Shown here in pieces: positions 1 to 6,556 of a stretch of 7,998 bases of DNA. The notes below the pieces were generated by a model, which worked only from the letters and a program-made list of their open reading frames with translations, made no database searches and had not been told where the DNA came from. This DNA is from Muribaculaceae bacterium (GTDB lineage Bacteria > Bacteroidota > Bacteroidia > Bacteroidales > Muribaculaceae). A program made the translations under genes and the position numbers. The DNA is taken from contig VSPO01000200.1 of the NCBI GenBank assembly GCA_009775375.1, positions 1 through 7,998 on the forward strand, read 5' to 3'. How positions within the stretch are numbered: position 1 is the first letter of the stretch; every line of letters begins with the position of its first letter.

Positions 1-1
1 C

Positions 2-1207
2 AAGAAAATCATGTTCCTTGAGAATCAGGAGGTGACTCCAACTTCCTCTTCTTATATATCATACAAAGTGGAAGGCTTAAACCCGGAAATCACTTATTAC
101 TATACCGCACGTGCAGCAAATGAGACTGCCGTATCCGGCAATTCCGAAGAGATAGAGGTGATAAAGGTGATTTCTGCGCTCAACAAACCGGCGGTGAGCG
201 TCTCTGCTTCATCAGACGGCAGCTATACCGCGACATGGGGCACCGTAGCTGATGCTGAAAGCTATCATGTGAATGTGCTTTGTCGCAAGACCCTTGCCGA
301 AGCTGGAAGCGCAGACATGCTAACGGAATCGTTCGACTGCTTTACTGCGGGCACTATTGAAAACTTCGAATATGCGTACGACCGTCATCTTGAAATGCTC
401 GGTGAAAAAGGATGGACAGGCAAAGACATGCTCTATTTCAAAGGAGGTATGGGCCTTACCCCTTATTCCGCGAATGAGTCATATATCGCCACTCCGGTCA
501 TGGGCCTCTCTTCTGACAACGGCAAAGTGACGGTAATACTCACGGCTGCAGCAACCAAAAACCGCGTACTCTCCACTGATGGAGCTTTAAAACTTGCACT
601 GGAAGATGCCGAAGGCAACCTTTCTGAACCGGTGGAATTAAAACTTAATGTCAGCGGATTCCATACATATACCGTAAACTTGACTGGAGGCACAGCAGCT
701 TCAAAAGTGAAAATATACGATTTCAATGGTGAAACAAGTTTCCGCTATTTCTTCGATGACATAACCGTGAAGCAAGTGAAACCCGCCGGATATGTAACCA
801 CATCCACTTACAAGACTGCGGAGGTTGAGACAACAAGCTTCACCGGCAGTATTGAAAAAGAAGATAATGCTGCCTATTATGTTACCGTTACAGCTGCGGC
901 AAGGACAGTTGACGGGGGCAACGTAGGCGTAATCTACTCTGCACCAAGCGATGAAGCACTGATAGCCGAGTTCTCCGGTGCTGAAGACATGACTATAGGC
1001 ACTGAAGACACAGTAACATTCAGATCAGTTGGCAACGGCATGATTGAAGTGACAGCAGCCGCAGACACGATCGTTGAGATCTACGATCTTTCAGGACGCA
1101 AAATCATGAACACCACGGTATCCTCAGGTATCAACACTCTTCGCGTAAACGCCTCAGGTGTAGTGATTGTAAAGGCAGGAGCCGTAGCCCGCAAGCTTGC
1201 CCTCTGA
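2..1207 (+). CDS. Exported Fn3 / jelly-roll protein with T9SS-like sorting tail (5'-truncated)
   Basis: This is the C-terminal part of a large exported protein. The frame is open to the left edge (AAG AAA ATC precede the first ATG at 11), so the true start lies outside the window. Counting from that ATG, residues 1-52 are the end of one fibronectin type III domain. Residues about 56-95 and 265-312 look like the two halves of a second Fn3 domain. Between them sits a roughly 165-residue jelly-roll, 'choice-of-anchor'-like domain (from about LTESFDCF to YFFDDITVKQV). Residues 330-398 resemble a type IX secretion C-terminal sorting domain (VEIYDLSGRKIM, ending ARKLAL). By family knowledge such proteins are surface adhesins, glycan binders or protease partners. 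No catalytic motif is visible, so the function is unassigned. The TGA stop is 31 bases before the next gene, and co-transcription is likely. Confidence 0.8.
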   Translation, partial: KKIMFLENQEVTPTSSSYISYKVEGLNPEITYYYTARAANETAVSGNSEEIEVIKVISALNKPAVSVSASSDGSYTATWGTVADAESYHVNVLCRKTLAEAGSADMLTESFDCFTAGTIENFEYAYDRHLEMLGEKGWTGKDMLYFKGGMGLTPYSANESYIATPVMGLSSDNGKVTVILTAAATKNRVLSTDGALKLALEDAEGNLSEPVELKLNVSGFHTYTVNLTGGTAASKVKIYDFNGETSFRYFFDDITVKQVKPAGYVTTSTYKTAEVETTSFTGSIEKEDNAAYYVTVTAAARTVDGGNVGVIYSAPSDEALIAEFSGAEDMTIGTEDTVTFRSVGNGMIEVTAAADTIVEIYDLSGRKIMNTTVSSGINTLRVNASGVVIVKAGAVARKLAL

Positions 1208-1238
1208 CCACTCTATAACCATACAATCACAACACAAC

Positions 1239-3341
1239 ATGAAAAAACTGTTTTATCTGTTGGCGGCAATCAGTCTGACAGCAGGAGCCGATGCGAAAAC
1301 AATCACTCTGTCACAGGCTGAAGACATAGCAGCCGGATTTATTAAAGGCAAGGCAGTCAATGCACCAAGGCTGAAGAAAGTTCCGGGGAATACTACAGAT
1401 AAAAATGTCTCCCTTCCATATTATATTTATAATTACGACGGAGGCGGATTTATAATAGTATCAGGCGATGACCGGTTCGGAGAAATTCTTGCCTATAGCC
1501 ATTCGGGAGCTATAGACCCGGTGTCGGCACCAGAAGGACTCACAGATTTGCTCGGCATGTACACCACTGCATACAAGGCTCTCCCTTCTGAGGGAGAGCC
1601 TGCCGGCAAAGCCTCTGTAAACACCCCCTCTCCGGTTATAGCTCCTTTGCTCGGCGACAACATTACATGGGGACAGGATGCGCCGTTTAACACTATGACT
1701 CCTGTTTATTCCGGCACAAAACACTTCTACACCGGATGTGTGGCATGTGCGGCTACGCAGATCATGCGTTTCCACAGCTATCCGGCAAAGGGCACAGGCA
1801 GCAAGACATATACTGATCCATTGTCGAAAAACACCCTTACAGCCGATTTCGCCAACACCGAATATAAGTGGGACCTAATGCCCGGCAAAGTGCCCCAGCA
1901 GGTCTCGGCACAACAGGCCCTTGCATACTCCACACTTGCCGCCCATTTCGGCATCGCGGTAGAAATGCAATACGAAGAAGCGGGCAGCGGAGCCTACGAC
2001 ATGCTTGTTCCATATGCCTTGCGCACTTATTTCGGATATGACGCAGGCGTGCGCGGACATTTGCGCGACTATTATTCTACATCCGAATGGATGGCACTTA
2101 TAAAAGAAGAGCTTTCCGAAGGGCGTCCGGTGTTCTATGGTGGCACAAGCGACAAAGGGACGGGCGGACACGCCTTTGTGCTCGACGGATATGATTCGCA
2201 AGACTTTGTTCACGTAAACTGGGGCTGGTACGGCAATTCCAACGGCTATTTCCGTATCAACCATCTTGACCCGTCATCACTTGGCGAAGGCGGCGGAGCA
2301 GGAGGATATAATCTCAGCCAGGATATGGTGACCGGTATCCGCCCGGCACGGGAAGGCTCGGTTCGCGAACATGCACTCTACGGAGAGTCTCGTCTCAGTG
2401 TAGACGGTCCGTTCAACGACACATTCACAATGATGAGCTTCATAGGTAATATTGATGTGGAACCGTTCAACGGACACATCGAGGGTGCCCTTGTAAAAAA
2501 TGGAGAAATCGTGGCAACGCTCGGAGGCAACACCCTGTCGCTGGGAGGTTTTACGAACGGTCATTCCGGTTCGTCTCTTGTGACCATTCAGAATGTGGCG
2601 TCTTCTGTGCCAAACGTTGCCGATGGCGACGGCTATGAACTGAGACTTGTCTACAAAGGGGACGGAGACACCGGCTGGAAAATACTCCGACATCCCAATG
2701 GACTGACATCCCGCACCTATGCCTCGGTAAAGGGAGGCAGCATAATTATCGGCGAAAAGCATATGCCCTATCCCGATGTGGTGCTTCATTCCGCCATATC
2801 CACCGACGGAGACTTATATGCAGGTGGTTCGGGACGCGCATCGTTCGATATGGAAAGCATGACCGGTGATTATGATATTTCTGGAATCACCATCCGCCTT
2901 GTCAATGCGAATGATCCCTCGCTTGTTTTCGACTCCAATGTCAGCGTGCGGGTATATAACCAAAGCGTGGAGAATGTGGACGTGACATTCCCCGTCAGCG
3001 CTGAAGTTCCGGAGGGAAAATACAGACTGGAGGCTCTTATAAAAGCCAATGACAAAGAATATCCTTTTGCACTCAATGGTTTCGATCCGACAGTAGTTAA
3101 TGTACTGCCTACCCCGGCTTCTCCGGTAGTGCGCCTTGCCGCCACTCCGGTGTGGCAGGTGAACAACAGTTCGGCGGCGGTAGCCGACCGACTGGCACAA
3201 GGAGAATTTCTTTATGTCACCGGCACTTTCCGCAATGCGGGGGTGGCAGGCACCGCCAAGATACTTACCCGTCTCACAAATACGCAGACCGGACAGACTT
3301 CACCATTGATTATGGCGGAAGCAACATTCACCAACGACTGA
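1239..3341 (+). CDS. C10 family (streptopain-like) cysteine peptidase, ended by an in-frame TGA
   Basis: This is a secreted papain-fold cysteine protease of MEROPS family C10. The start at 1239 is chosen because it places a clean signal peptide first (MKKLFYLLAAISLTAGADA); an upstream ATG at 1197 would overlap the previous gene. Residues about 22-115 resemble the Spi/I69 inhibitor prodomain (YYIYNYDGGGFIIVSGDDRF). The catalytic domain spans about 140-370. Its nucleophile is C167 in TGCVACAATQIMRFHSYP, its His is H311 in GGHAFVLDGYD, and the family Trp motif is VNWGW (326-330). Beta-sandwich repeats follow. The frame stops at TGA 3339-3341 after 700 codons, and the same frame continues without a shift to 4067 with another beta domain and a sorting tail. 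Protease and prodomain are intact, but without the tail T9SS export or anchoring should fail. Mutation, assembly error and readthrough cannot be told apart here. Confidence 0.85.
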   Translation: MKKLFYLLAAISLTAGADAKTITLSQAEDIAAGFIKGKAVNAPRLKKVPGNTTDKNVSLPYYIYNYDGGGFIIVSGDDRFGEILAYSHSGAIDPVSAPEGLTDLLGMYTTAYKALPSEGEPAGKASVNTPSPVIAPLLGDNITWGQDAPFNTMTPVYSGTKHFYTGCVACAATQIMRFHSYPAKGTGSKTYTDPLSKNTLTADFANTEYKWDLMPGKVPQQVSAQQALAYSTLAAHFGIAVEMQYEEAGSGAYDMLVPYALRTYFGYDAGVRGHLRDYYSTSEWMALIKEELSEGRPVFYGGTSDKGTGGHAFVLDGYDSQDFVHVNWGWYGNSNGYFRINHLDPSSLGEGGGAGGYNLSQDMVTGIRPAREGSVREHALYGESRLSVDGPFNDTFTMMSFIGNIDVEPFNGHIEGALVKNGEIVATLGGNTLSLGGFTNGHSGSSLVTIQNVASSVPNVADGDGYELRLVYKGDGDTGWKILRHPNGLTSRTYASVKGGSIIIGEKHMPYPDVVLHSAISTDGDLYAGGSGRASFDMESMTGDYDISGITIRLVNANDPSLVFDSNVSVRVYNQSVENVDVTFPVSAEVPEGKYRLEALIKANDKEYPFALNGFDPTVVNVLPTPASPVVRLAATPVWQVNNSSAAVADRLAQGEFLYVTGTFRNAGVAGTAKILTRLTNTQTGQTSPLIMAEATFTND

Positions 3342-4067
3342 GCAGTGTCGGTGACATTCGCACGTCAGGTACCACACGATCCGGGCACTTACATTGTCGA
3401 CTTCGTGCAGGTTTCAAACGATCATGCCCAGACACCGATAGAGACTATTGGCGAGCCGCTCGCCATCACTGTTGACCCGTCGGAAAAAATTGTGGCGGAT
3501 GTGACAAAGTTTGAGTTCCCCGACAAGATTGATAAAACTGCAAGAGTGCCGTTCAGTCTTGAGGCAAAGGCACGCCAGACTGCAACAAACACACTATATA
3601 TCCGCTTGCGCCAGCTTACCAATACCAAAGGTGAGATAGTGACCATGAAGAGCGGCACGAAGTTCGTTGCAGGCGAGAATGTCACCGTATCCGGCAACTA
3701 TAGTCCCGGAAGCTCATTGGAAGACGGGATCTATATGATTATAGTGGAAGCAGGTCCGACAAGCTCCAAGACAAATCCTCTCGGCAACCACACCGTTTAT
3801 GCCCAAACAGTGACAATCGGCGATGTGAGCGGTATAGAGGCAATAGAAGCCGTGAATACAGCTGCCGCCATATGGCTCGAAGGCAAAATGCTACGTACAG
3901 CCACTGCGGAAGGACAGGAAATAGAGTCAGTAGACATCTACTCTGCATCCGGTCTACTTATGGCACGCAACATGTATGACCTCTCCGCTTTGACTCCCGG
4001 AATCTACCTTGTTTCCGCCACGCTGACCAACGGCTCCCGCACCGTCGCAAAAATAGCACTCAAATAA
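3342..4067 (+). pseudogene. C-terminal part of the C10 peptidase: beta domains and sorting tail after the in-frame stop
   Basis: These 241 codons lie in exactly the same frame as the upstream protease and follow its TGA directly. The first residues complete a repeat unit seen elsewhere in the protein: VTFARQVPHDPGTYIVDF here matches VTFPVSAEVPEGKYRLEAL upstream and VTVSGNYSPGSSLEDGIYMI downstream. The last 70 or so residues form a type A-like sorting domain (VDIYSASGLLM, LTPGIYLVSATL, ending VAKIALK). The only nearby start is a GTG at 3345 with no ribosome binding site. Alone it would have no signal peptide, so it is unlikely to be a useful separate protein. It is best read as the detached end of a 942-codon gene. 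Termination-reinitiation at TGAGCAGTG is possible but would still give a cytoplasmic product. Confidence 0.8.
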
Positions 4068-4083
4068 ACGCATTGAGTTCACA

Positions 4084-4137
4084 TGAATTTACAATAATGG
4101 CACGGAGAAAATTCTCCGTGCCATTATTGTAAATTCA
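4084..4137. terminator. Perfect 26-bp inverted repeat between convergent genes; probable bidirectional terminator
   Basis: The left arm 4084-4109 and right arm 4112-4137 are exact reverse complements around a 2-base AA centre. The GC-rich core is CACGGAGAA/TTCTCCGTG and the outer part is AT-rich. The element starts 16 bases after the peptidase stop and lies 28 bases beyond the stop of the convergent regulator gene. Either transcript would form the same hairpin. No clear U-run follows on either side, so the terminator call rests on position and stem strength. Confidence 0.65.
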
Positions 4138-4165
4138 CAAAGTTATTTCAATTCTTAGAAGATGT

Positions 4166-4507
4166 TTAGTAGGCTACCGCCTCCTTTTCCTTTTTAGGCA
4201 CAACCTCCCGGTCTATTATATGGAGTCCGAGAGCACGCTCTATTTCAACAAGTGTTCTGAGTTCGAAATTGGTTTTACCATTAAGATATCTGGTAACATT
4301 AGCAGGGGTAATTCCCAACATCTCTGCAAATTCCATATTGGTAATCCCATTCACCCTCAGATGGCGTTTTATTTTAGACGCAATCGCAGAAGATGCCGAC
4401 ATCCAATGGCGGTCTCTTCGCCTTGCCTCCATCAGATTTCGCTCTTCGCTCGTCAACTCACGAGCCACACAATTAAGTCTGTCTACATTAACTCTCAACT
4501 TATCCAT
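4166..4507 (-). CDS. XRE-family helix-turn-helix regulator (HigA-antitoxin-like), no toxin partner seen
   Basis: This is a 113-residue DNA-binding protein. Residues about 43-95 form a Cro/C1-type HTH: after RHLRVNGITNMEFAEMLGI comes the recognition helix TPANVTRYLNGK, then a closing helix (LRTLVEIERALGLHII). The N-terminal 40 residues are charged and helical (LTSEERNLMEARRRDRHW), an arrangement common in Bacteroidota HigA/XRE proteins. The C-terminus is short and lysine-rich. An AAAGGG at 4516-4521, 8 bases before the ATG, could act as a ribosome binding site, which is unusual for this group. HigA-type proteins normally sit next to a RelE/HigB toxin. None is found on either side here: the peptidase end is downstream and a non-coding AT-rich leader is upstream. 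It may be an orphan antitoxin or a stand-alone regulator of the neighbouring polysaccharide or protease genes. The target is unknown. Confidence 0.8.
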   Translation of the reverse strand: MDKLRVNVDRLNCVARELTSEERNLMEARRRDRHWMSASSAIASKIKRHLRVNGITNMEFAEMLGITPANVTRYLNGKTNFELRTLVEIERALGLHIIDREVVPKKEKEAVAY

Positions 4508-4608
4508 ATCAGATACCCTTTCTTATCAGCATAGCGTTCAAATATTTAATAAAACAACAAAAATCAGGACATAAAATTTTACATATACATAAATATATTC
4601 ATAAAACA
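4508..4608. other. AT-rich leader of the XRE gene, no gene seen
   Basis: This stretch is very AT-rich and contains no convincing open frame on either strand. It should hold the promoter of the regulator gene. A near match to the Bacteroidota -7 element (AATATTTG on the minus strand, 4539-4546, 7 of 8 positions) has no TTTG at the correct distance, so no promoter is called. Confidence 0.4.
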
Positions 4609-4635
4609 GGTTGTCTCTAACAATTAGAGACAACC
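4609..4635 (-). terminator. Intrinsic terminator closing the minus-strand cluster
   Basis: The 12-bp arms GGTTGTCTCTAA (4609-4620) and TTAGAGACAACC (4624-4635) are exact reverse complements around a 3-base loop. Read on the minus strand, the stem is followed by TGTTTTATG, a short U-rich tail. On the plus strand GCAATGC follows instead. This fits termination of leftward transcripts from the polysaccharide locus and two-gene module. It lies 92 bases past the stop of the glycosyltransferase remnant. Confidence 0.65.
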
Positions 4636-4727
4636 GCAATGCACTAAAAGCCTACCTGAGAATCCAATCTAAGTTTATGTCATCTTTCTGAATATACAAC
4701 CGGGATAATCAAACAGTTGTTGAAAAA

Positions 4728-4922
4728 TCATTTCAGACATTTAATAAAACCATAGAAAAGGAATTTCATCATGAAATAGGCAACAACAGGTGTTTTTACA
4801 CCTTCAATGTTCCTAAGTATATGCCTTTGTTCCTTAATCATCGCTATCTTGTTGGCAGAGCGGTTCGTAAGCTGTAACCGATACATCATACTCCGAAGGA
4901 AGAAATAGGTAAGGACTATACT
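4728..4922 (-). pseudogene. C-terminal remnant of a GT2 glycosyltransferase (duplicate of the 7058-7810 gene end)
   Basis: Read leftwards, this open stretch encodes MYRLQLTNRSANKI, then IAMIKEQRHILRNIEGVKTP and a hydrophobic/basic tail FMMKFLFYGFIKCLK, ending in TGA at 4728-4730. It aligns codon for codon with the last 50 or so residues of the intact GT2 at 7058-7810 (YREQPQSRSSDKMAMIKEQW, ending FMMKFLFHGFIKYLK TAA), with stops at the same position. Upstream of about 4890 the similarity fades, and the frame closes at a TAG at 4923-4925. No nucleotide-binding or DXD region is present, so it cannot be an active enzyme. Its strand and the terminator 92 bases later suggest it marks the original 3' end of the polysaccharide operon before accessory genes were inserted. 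Confidence 0.75.
4731..4850. repeat. Direct repeat copy A of GT2 3' end
   Basis: By hand alignment this segment matches 7061-7180 at 111 of 120 positions with no gaps, in the same orientation and with a constant offset of 2330. Similarity is mostly lost over the next ten bases (4851-4860) and returns only as scattered matching codons up to about 4883. Confidence 0.9.
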
Positions 4923-4964
4923 CTATCTTCATTAGATACTACTTAAATTTAAACAATTTCTTTG

Positions 4965-5324
4965 TTATAAATCTTCCAAAGAGTTTATCAAATTATCAAT
5001 AGTGTCATCAATATTTTTTGCTGAAGATTTTGCAACTTGATATAATGGTTGAAGCTCATTATATACGGAATCTCCAACATTAAAAGACCGGACAGAATCA
5101 ATCTCCTTTCCACTCTTATCACTTATTGTAAACTCAGCCTTAGGTCCAAGATCAATTTTCCAGAAATCAGGATTCTCATCTACAGAAGAATAGACTGATA
5201 TAGTTTGGTCTCCGAGAAGGAGCTGAAAACGACCTAACTGGCTTGTTCTCTGCCAATCCACTTTTCCTTCTTGGGTTTTACTTATAAGATTTTCAAATAA
5301 TGTTTTATATTTAGGAGACACCAT
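4965..5324 (-). CDS. Small soluble protein of unknown function, partner of the upstream membrane protein
   Basis: This is a 119-residue protein with no signal peptide or membrane segment. The N-terminus (MVSPKYKTLFENLISKTQEG) is amphipathic helix. The middle is beta-rich, with alternating hydrophobic strands (RFQLLLGDQTISVYSS, FWKIDLGPKAEFTISD). The C-terminus is an acidic helical tail (YNELQPLYQVAKSSAKNIDD, DNLINSLEDL). The motif order, with a helix, a KVDWQRT turn, a compact beta sheet and a C-terminal helix ending in acidic residues, resembles small uncharacterised proteins I have seen in accessory regions. I cannot name a family. Its ATG lies 14 bp inside the end of the membrane-protein gene, so the two are translationally coupled and probably work together. 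A sensor, regulator or neutralising partner of the membrane protein is an inference only. Confidence 0.65.
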   Translation of the reverse strand: MVSPKYKTLFENLISKTQEGKVDWQRTSQLGRFQLLLGDQTISVYSSVDENPDFWKIDLGPKAEFTISDKSGKEIDSVRSFNVGDSVYNELQPLYQVAKSSAKNIDDTIDNLINSLEDL

Positions 5325-5871
5325 ATGCTGAGTTTTTTAATTGGAAATTGACTGTATTTAAAAAATGCGTTAATTCTATTATATGTTCAATAATAAATTG
5401 TAAATCAATACTTGATTTTGTCTTAATATTGGAATTTAGACTTTTAATATCAGAAATGAGTATCTTACAATAAGATTCACATCTATCCGGGAAATCATCT
5501 GTAAATCCTTTATGATTCTTTATATCTCCAAGAGATTTCAATAAATCCGTCATCCTTAACATTGCACATTCCAACTGACCTTGATTAATAAAATTTGGAA
5601 TAATGCTTGCGATTTGATAACTTTTAGTAAGATCCTCTATAGAATTAATGTTTAAAATAATACCATTAGATGTTTCCACTGCGTTGTTAATTTGTTGAGC
5701 AGTAGATTTAACTTTCATGACTTGAAAAAATGTATAAACAATTCCAAATACAGATGCATAGCTTCCTGCAATACCAACAGCGTCTGTCCATTCTATATTG
5801 GCACCTAACCAAGTCACCAGAAATAGTCCAGCTGTTGTAAGAGCAAAAATTAACCATAAAAGCCACATCAT
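5311..5871 (-). CDS. Two-transmembrane protein with helical cytoplasmic domain, unknown function
   Basis: This is a 186-residue protein starting at ATG 5871 (an ATG at 5868 is equally possible). A longer reading from a TTG at 5919 is rejected because the promoter lies inside it. Two hydrophobic segments (about residues 3-22, WLLWLIFALTTAGLFLVTWL, and 30-52, VGIAGSYASVFGIVYTFFQV) are followed by a basic turn (MKVKSTAQQ). About 130 helical residues come next, including NAVETSNGIILNINSIEDL and GQLECAMLRMTDLLKSLGDI. The layout of an N-terminal hairpin anchor plus an alpha-helical cytosolic domain resembles uncharacterised membrane proteins found in accessory and defence-rich islands. I recognise no enzymatic motif. 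It overlaps the 119-residue partner gene and is transcribed from its own promoter, in unusually AT-rich DNA between two glycosyltransferase remnants, suggesting horizontal acquisition. Confidence 0.65.
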   Translation of the reverse strand: MMWLLWLIFALTTAGLFLVTWLGANIEWTDAVGIAGSYASVFGIVYTFFQVMKVKSTAQQINNAVETSNGIILNINSIEDLTKSYQIASIIPNFINQGQLECAMLRMTDLLKSLGDIKNHKGFTDDFPDRCESYCKILISDIKSLNSNIKTKSSIDLQFIIEHIIELTHFLNTVNFQLKNSAYGVS

Positions 5872-5894
5872 GATCTCAACAATTGATTTATATG

Positions 5895-5925
5895 CAAAAC
5901 TACAAAAAAAATCAGACAATACAAA
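5895..5925 (-). promoter_or_regulatory. Consensus Bacteroidota sigma-ABfr promoter of the two-gene module
   Basis: On the minus strand TTTG (5922-5925) is followed after exactly 19 bases by TAGTTTTG (5895-5902). This matches the -33 TTTG and -7 TAnnTTTG consensus with ideal spacing. Transcription would begin near 5885-5890, about 15-20 bases before the ATG at 5871. This fixes the gene start and gives a very short leader. The spacer contains a run of T. Confidence 0.75.
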
Positions 5926-6095
5926 TAATCGGATTATTCAATTAAAACAACAATTCGTTAAAATGAATTAAACTATTTATTACTTTAATACGCACCATGC
6001 TCCTAAGTGACCTATAATTAAGATCATACCATCAACATCTGTATGACCAGACCACTATCTCAACATTATAACCTTGAAACCAGAAATATCCTGTT
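5926..6095. other. Intergenic stretch with no supported gene
   Basis: No convincing gene is seen. On the minus strand a short open stretch (about 5983-6054, including HTDVDGMILIIGHLGAWC) looks somewhat protein-like, but it is closed by a TAG at 6055-6057 and has no start context. It may be further debris of a decayed polysaccharide gene. Confidence 0.35.
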
Positions 6096-6215
6096 TCACT
6101 TACGATATTTGAAATATGAGATCCTGCACCACGTGAGTAGATAATAAAGGCTACGGAAAAAGCCGAGCTTCTCAACTTTATAAAGCACGAAATGCAAAAA
6201 TAGAGGTGCAATATA
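6096..6215 (-). pseudogene. C-terminal tail of a second GT2-like glycosyltransferase (remnant)
   Basis: The minus-strand frame from 6215 to the TGA at 6096-6098 ends with YKVEKLGFFRSLYYLLTW, then CRISYFKYRK. A conserved E-x-L turn, a basic hydrophobic helix (SLYYLLTW) and a lysine/arginine-rich end are typical of GT2 enzymes of Bacteroidota polysaccharide loci. The intact gene at 7058 has the equivalent NIEGVKTPVAVYFMMKFLF ending. Codons before about 6182 are not convincing, and the frame closes at TAA 6216-6218. Nothing resembling the catalytic half lies nearby. The assignment rests on pattern recognition of a short tail. Confidence 0.45.
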
Positions 6216-6548
6216 TTATAGTGAATTGATTCACCTTATTCTTATGCTTGTCATTAATACGTTTTAAATTTGAAGCAGCAGTCTGTAAGCAGTTCAGATT
6301 AAGTGTGTAATTTAATTCAATAATCGTCTTTTCAGGCCAATCTAATTTTTGATTCCTTTTGCGAGGTATAAGTCTATGATGGATTTTCTGCCAAAGGTTC
6401 TGAATTCTTTATCTCGTTCAATCGAATTAAATTCTTCTTGTAAACAAGCTTCCTTTAAGGAGGCAAGGATAGTATTAATCATTCTTTCTTCGATAGAAGA
6501 AAGTACAATATATTCAGCTAAAGACCTCTTGAGTATTAGATATGGAAA
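6178..6548 (-). pseudogene. Frameshifted ORF of unknown function
   Basis: Two overlapping minus-strand frames both look coding. The first runs from 6548 to TAG 6342-6344 (LAEYIVLSSIEERMINTILA, then CLQEEFNSIERDKEFRTFGR, ending DLYLAKGIKN). The second is open down to TAA 6178-6180 and reads LDWPEKTIIELNYTLNLNCL, then QTAASNLKRINDKHKNK. Adding one A to the five-A run at 6346-6350 (minus strand) would join them as AKGIKKLDWPEK, giving about 123 residues. The product would be helical and charged, with no membrane segment and no motif I can name. The joined frame has no good start: an in-frame ATG at 6480-6482 would give only the second part. The likely status is a decayed or truncated gene; an indel error in the homopolymer is the alternative. 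Confidence 0.4.
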
Positions 6549-6556
6549 TTATCCCA

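Noticed and set aside
1461..3200. Several minus-strand ORFs of 66-170 codons and a shifted plus frame near 3152-3475
   Set aside because: All lie across the C10 peptidase frame, which has a signal peptide and catalytic motifs. Their translations are rich in Cys, His and Arg without domain pattern, as expected for shadow frames.
3339..3341. Selenocysteine or genetic-code reassignment at the TGA
   Set aside because: The upstream gene ends naturally with TGA after a complete sorting domain, and no redox-type context or obvious SECIS hairpin was seen directly after the codon.
4220..4574. Two plus-strand ORFs of just over 100 codons opposite the XRE gene
   Set aside because: They are antisense to a clear HTH domain and have no recognisable protein features.
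6040..6176. Alternative minus-strand frame containing YSRGAGSHISNIVSETGYF
   Set aside because: It looks protein-like but overlaps the frame with the GT2-type ending, has no start context and closes at a stop shortly after. Chance or overlapping debris is more likely.
6484..6503. 8-bp inverted repeat CTTTCTTC/GAAGAAAG with a 4-base loop
   Set aside because: The stem is AT-rich with no U-tail, and it lies within the putative frameshifted ORF, so a terminator or operator is not supported.
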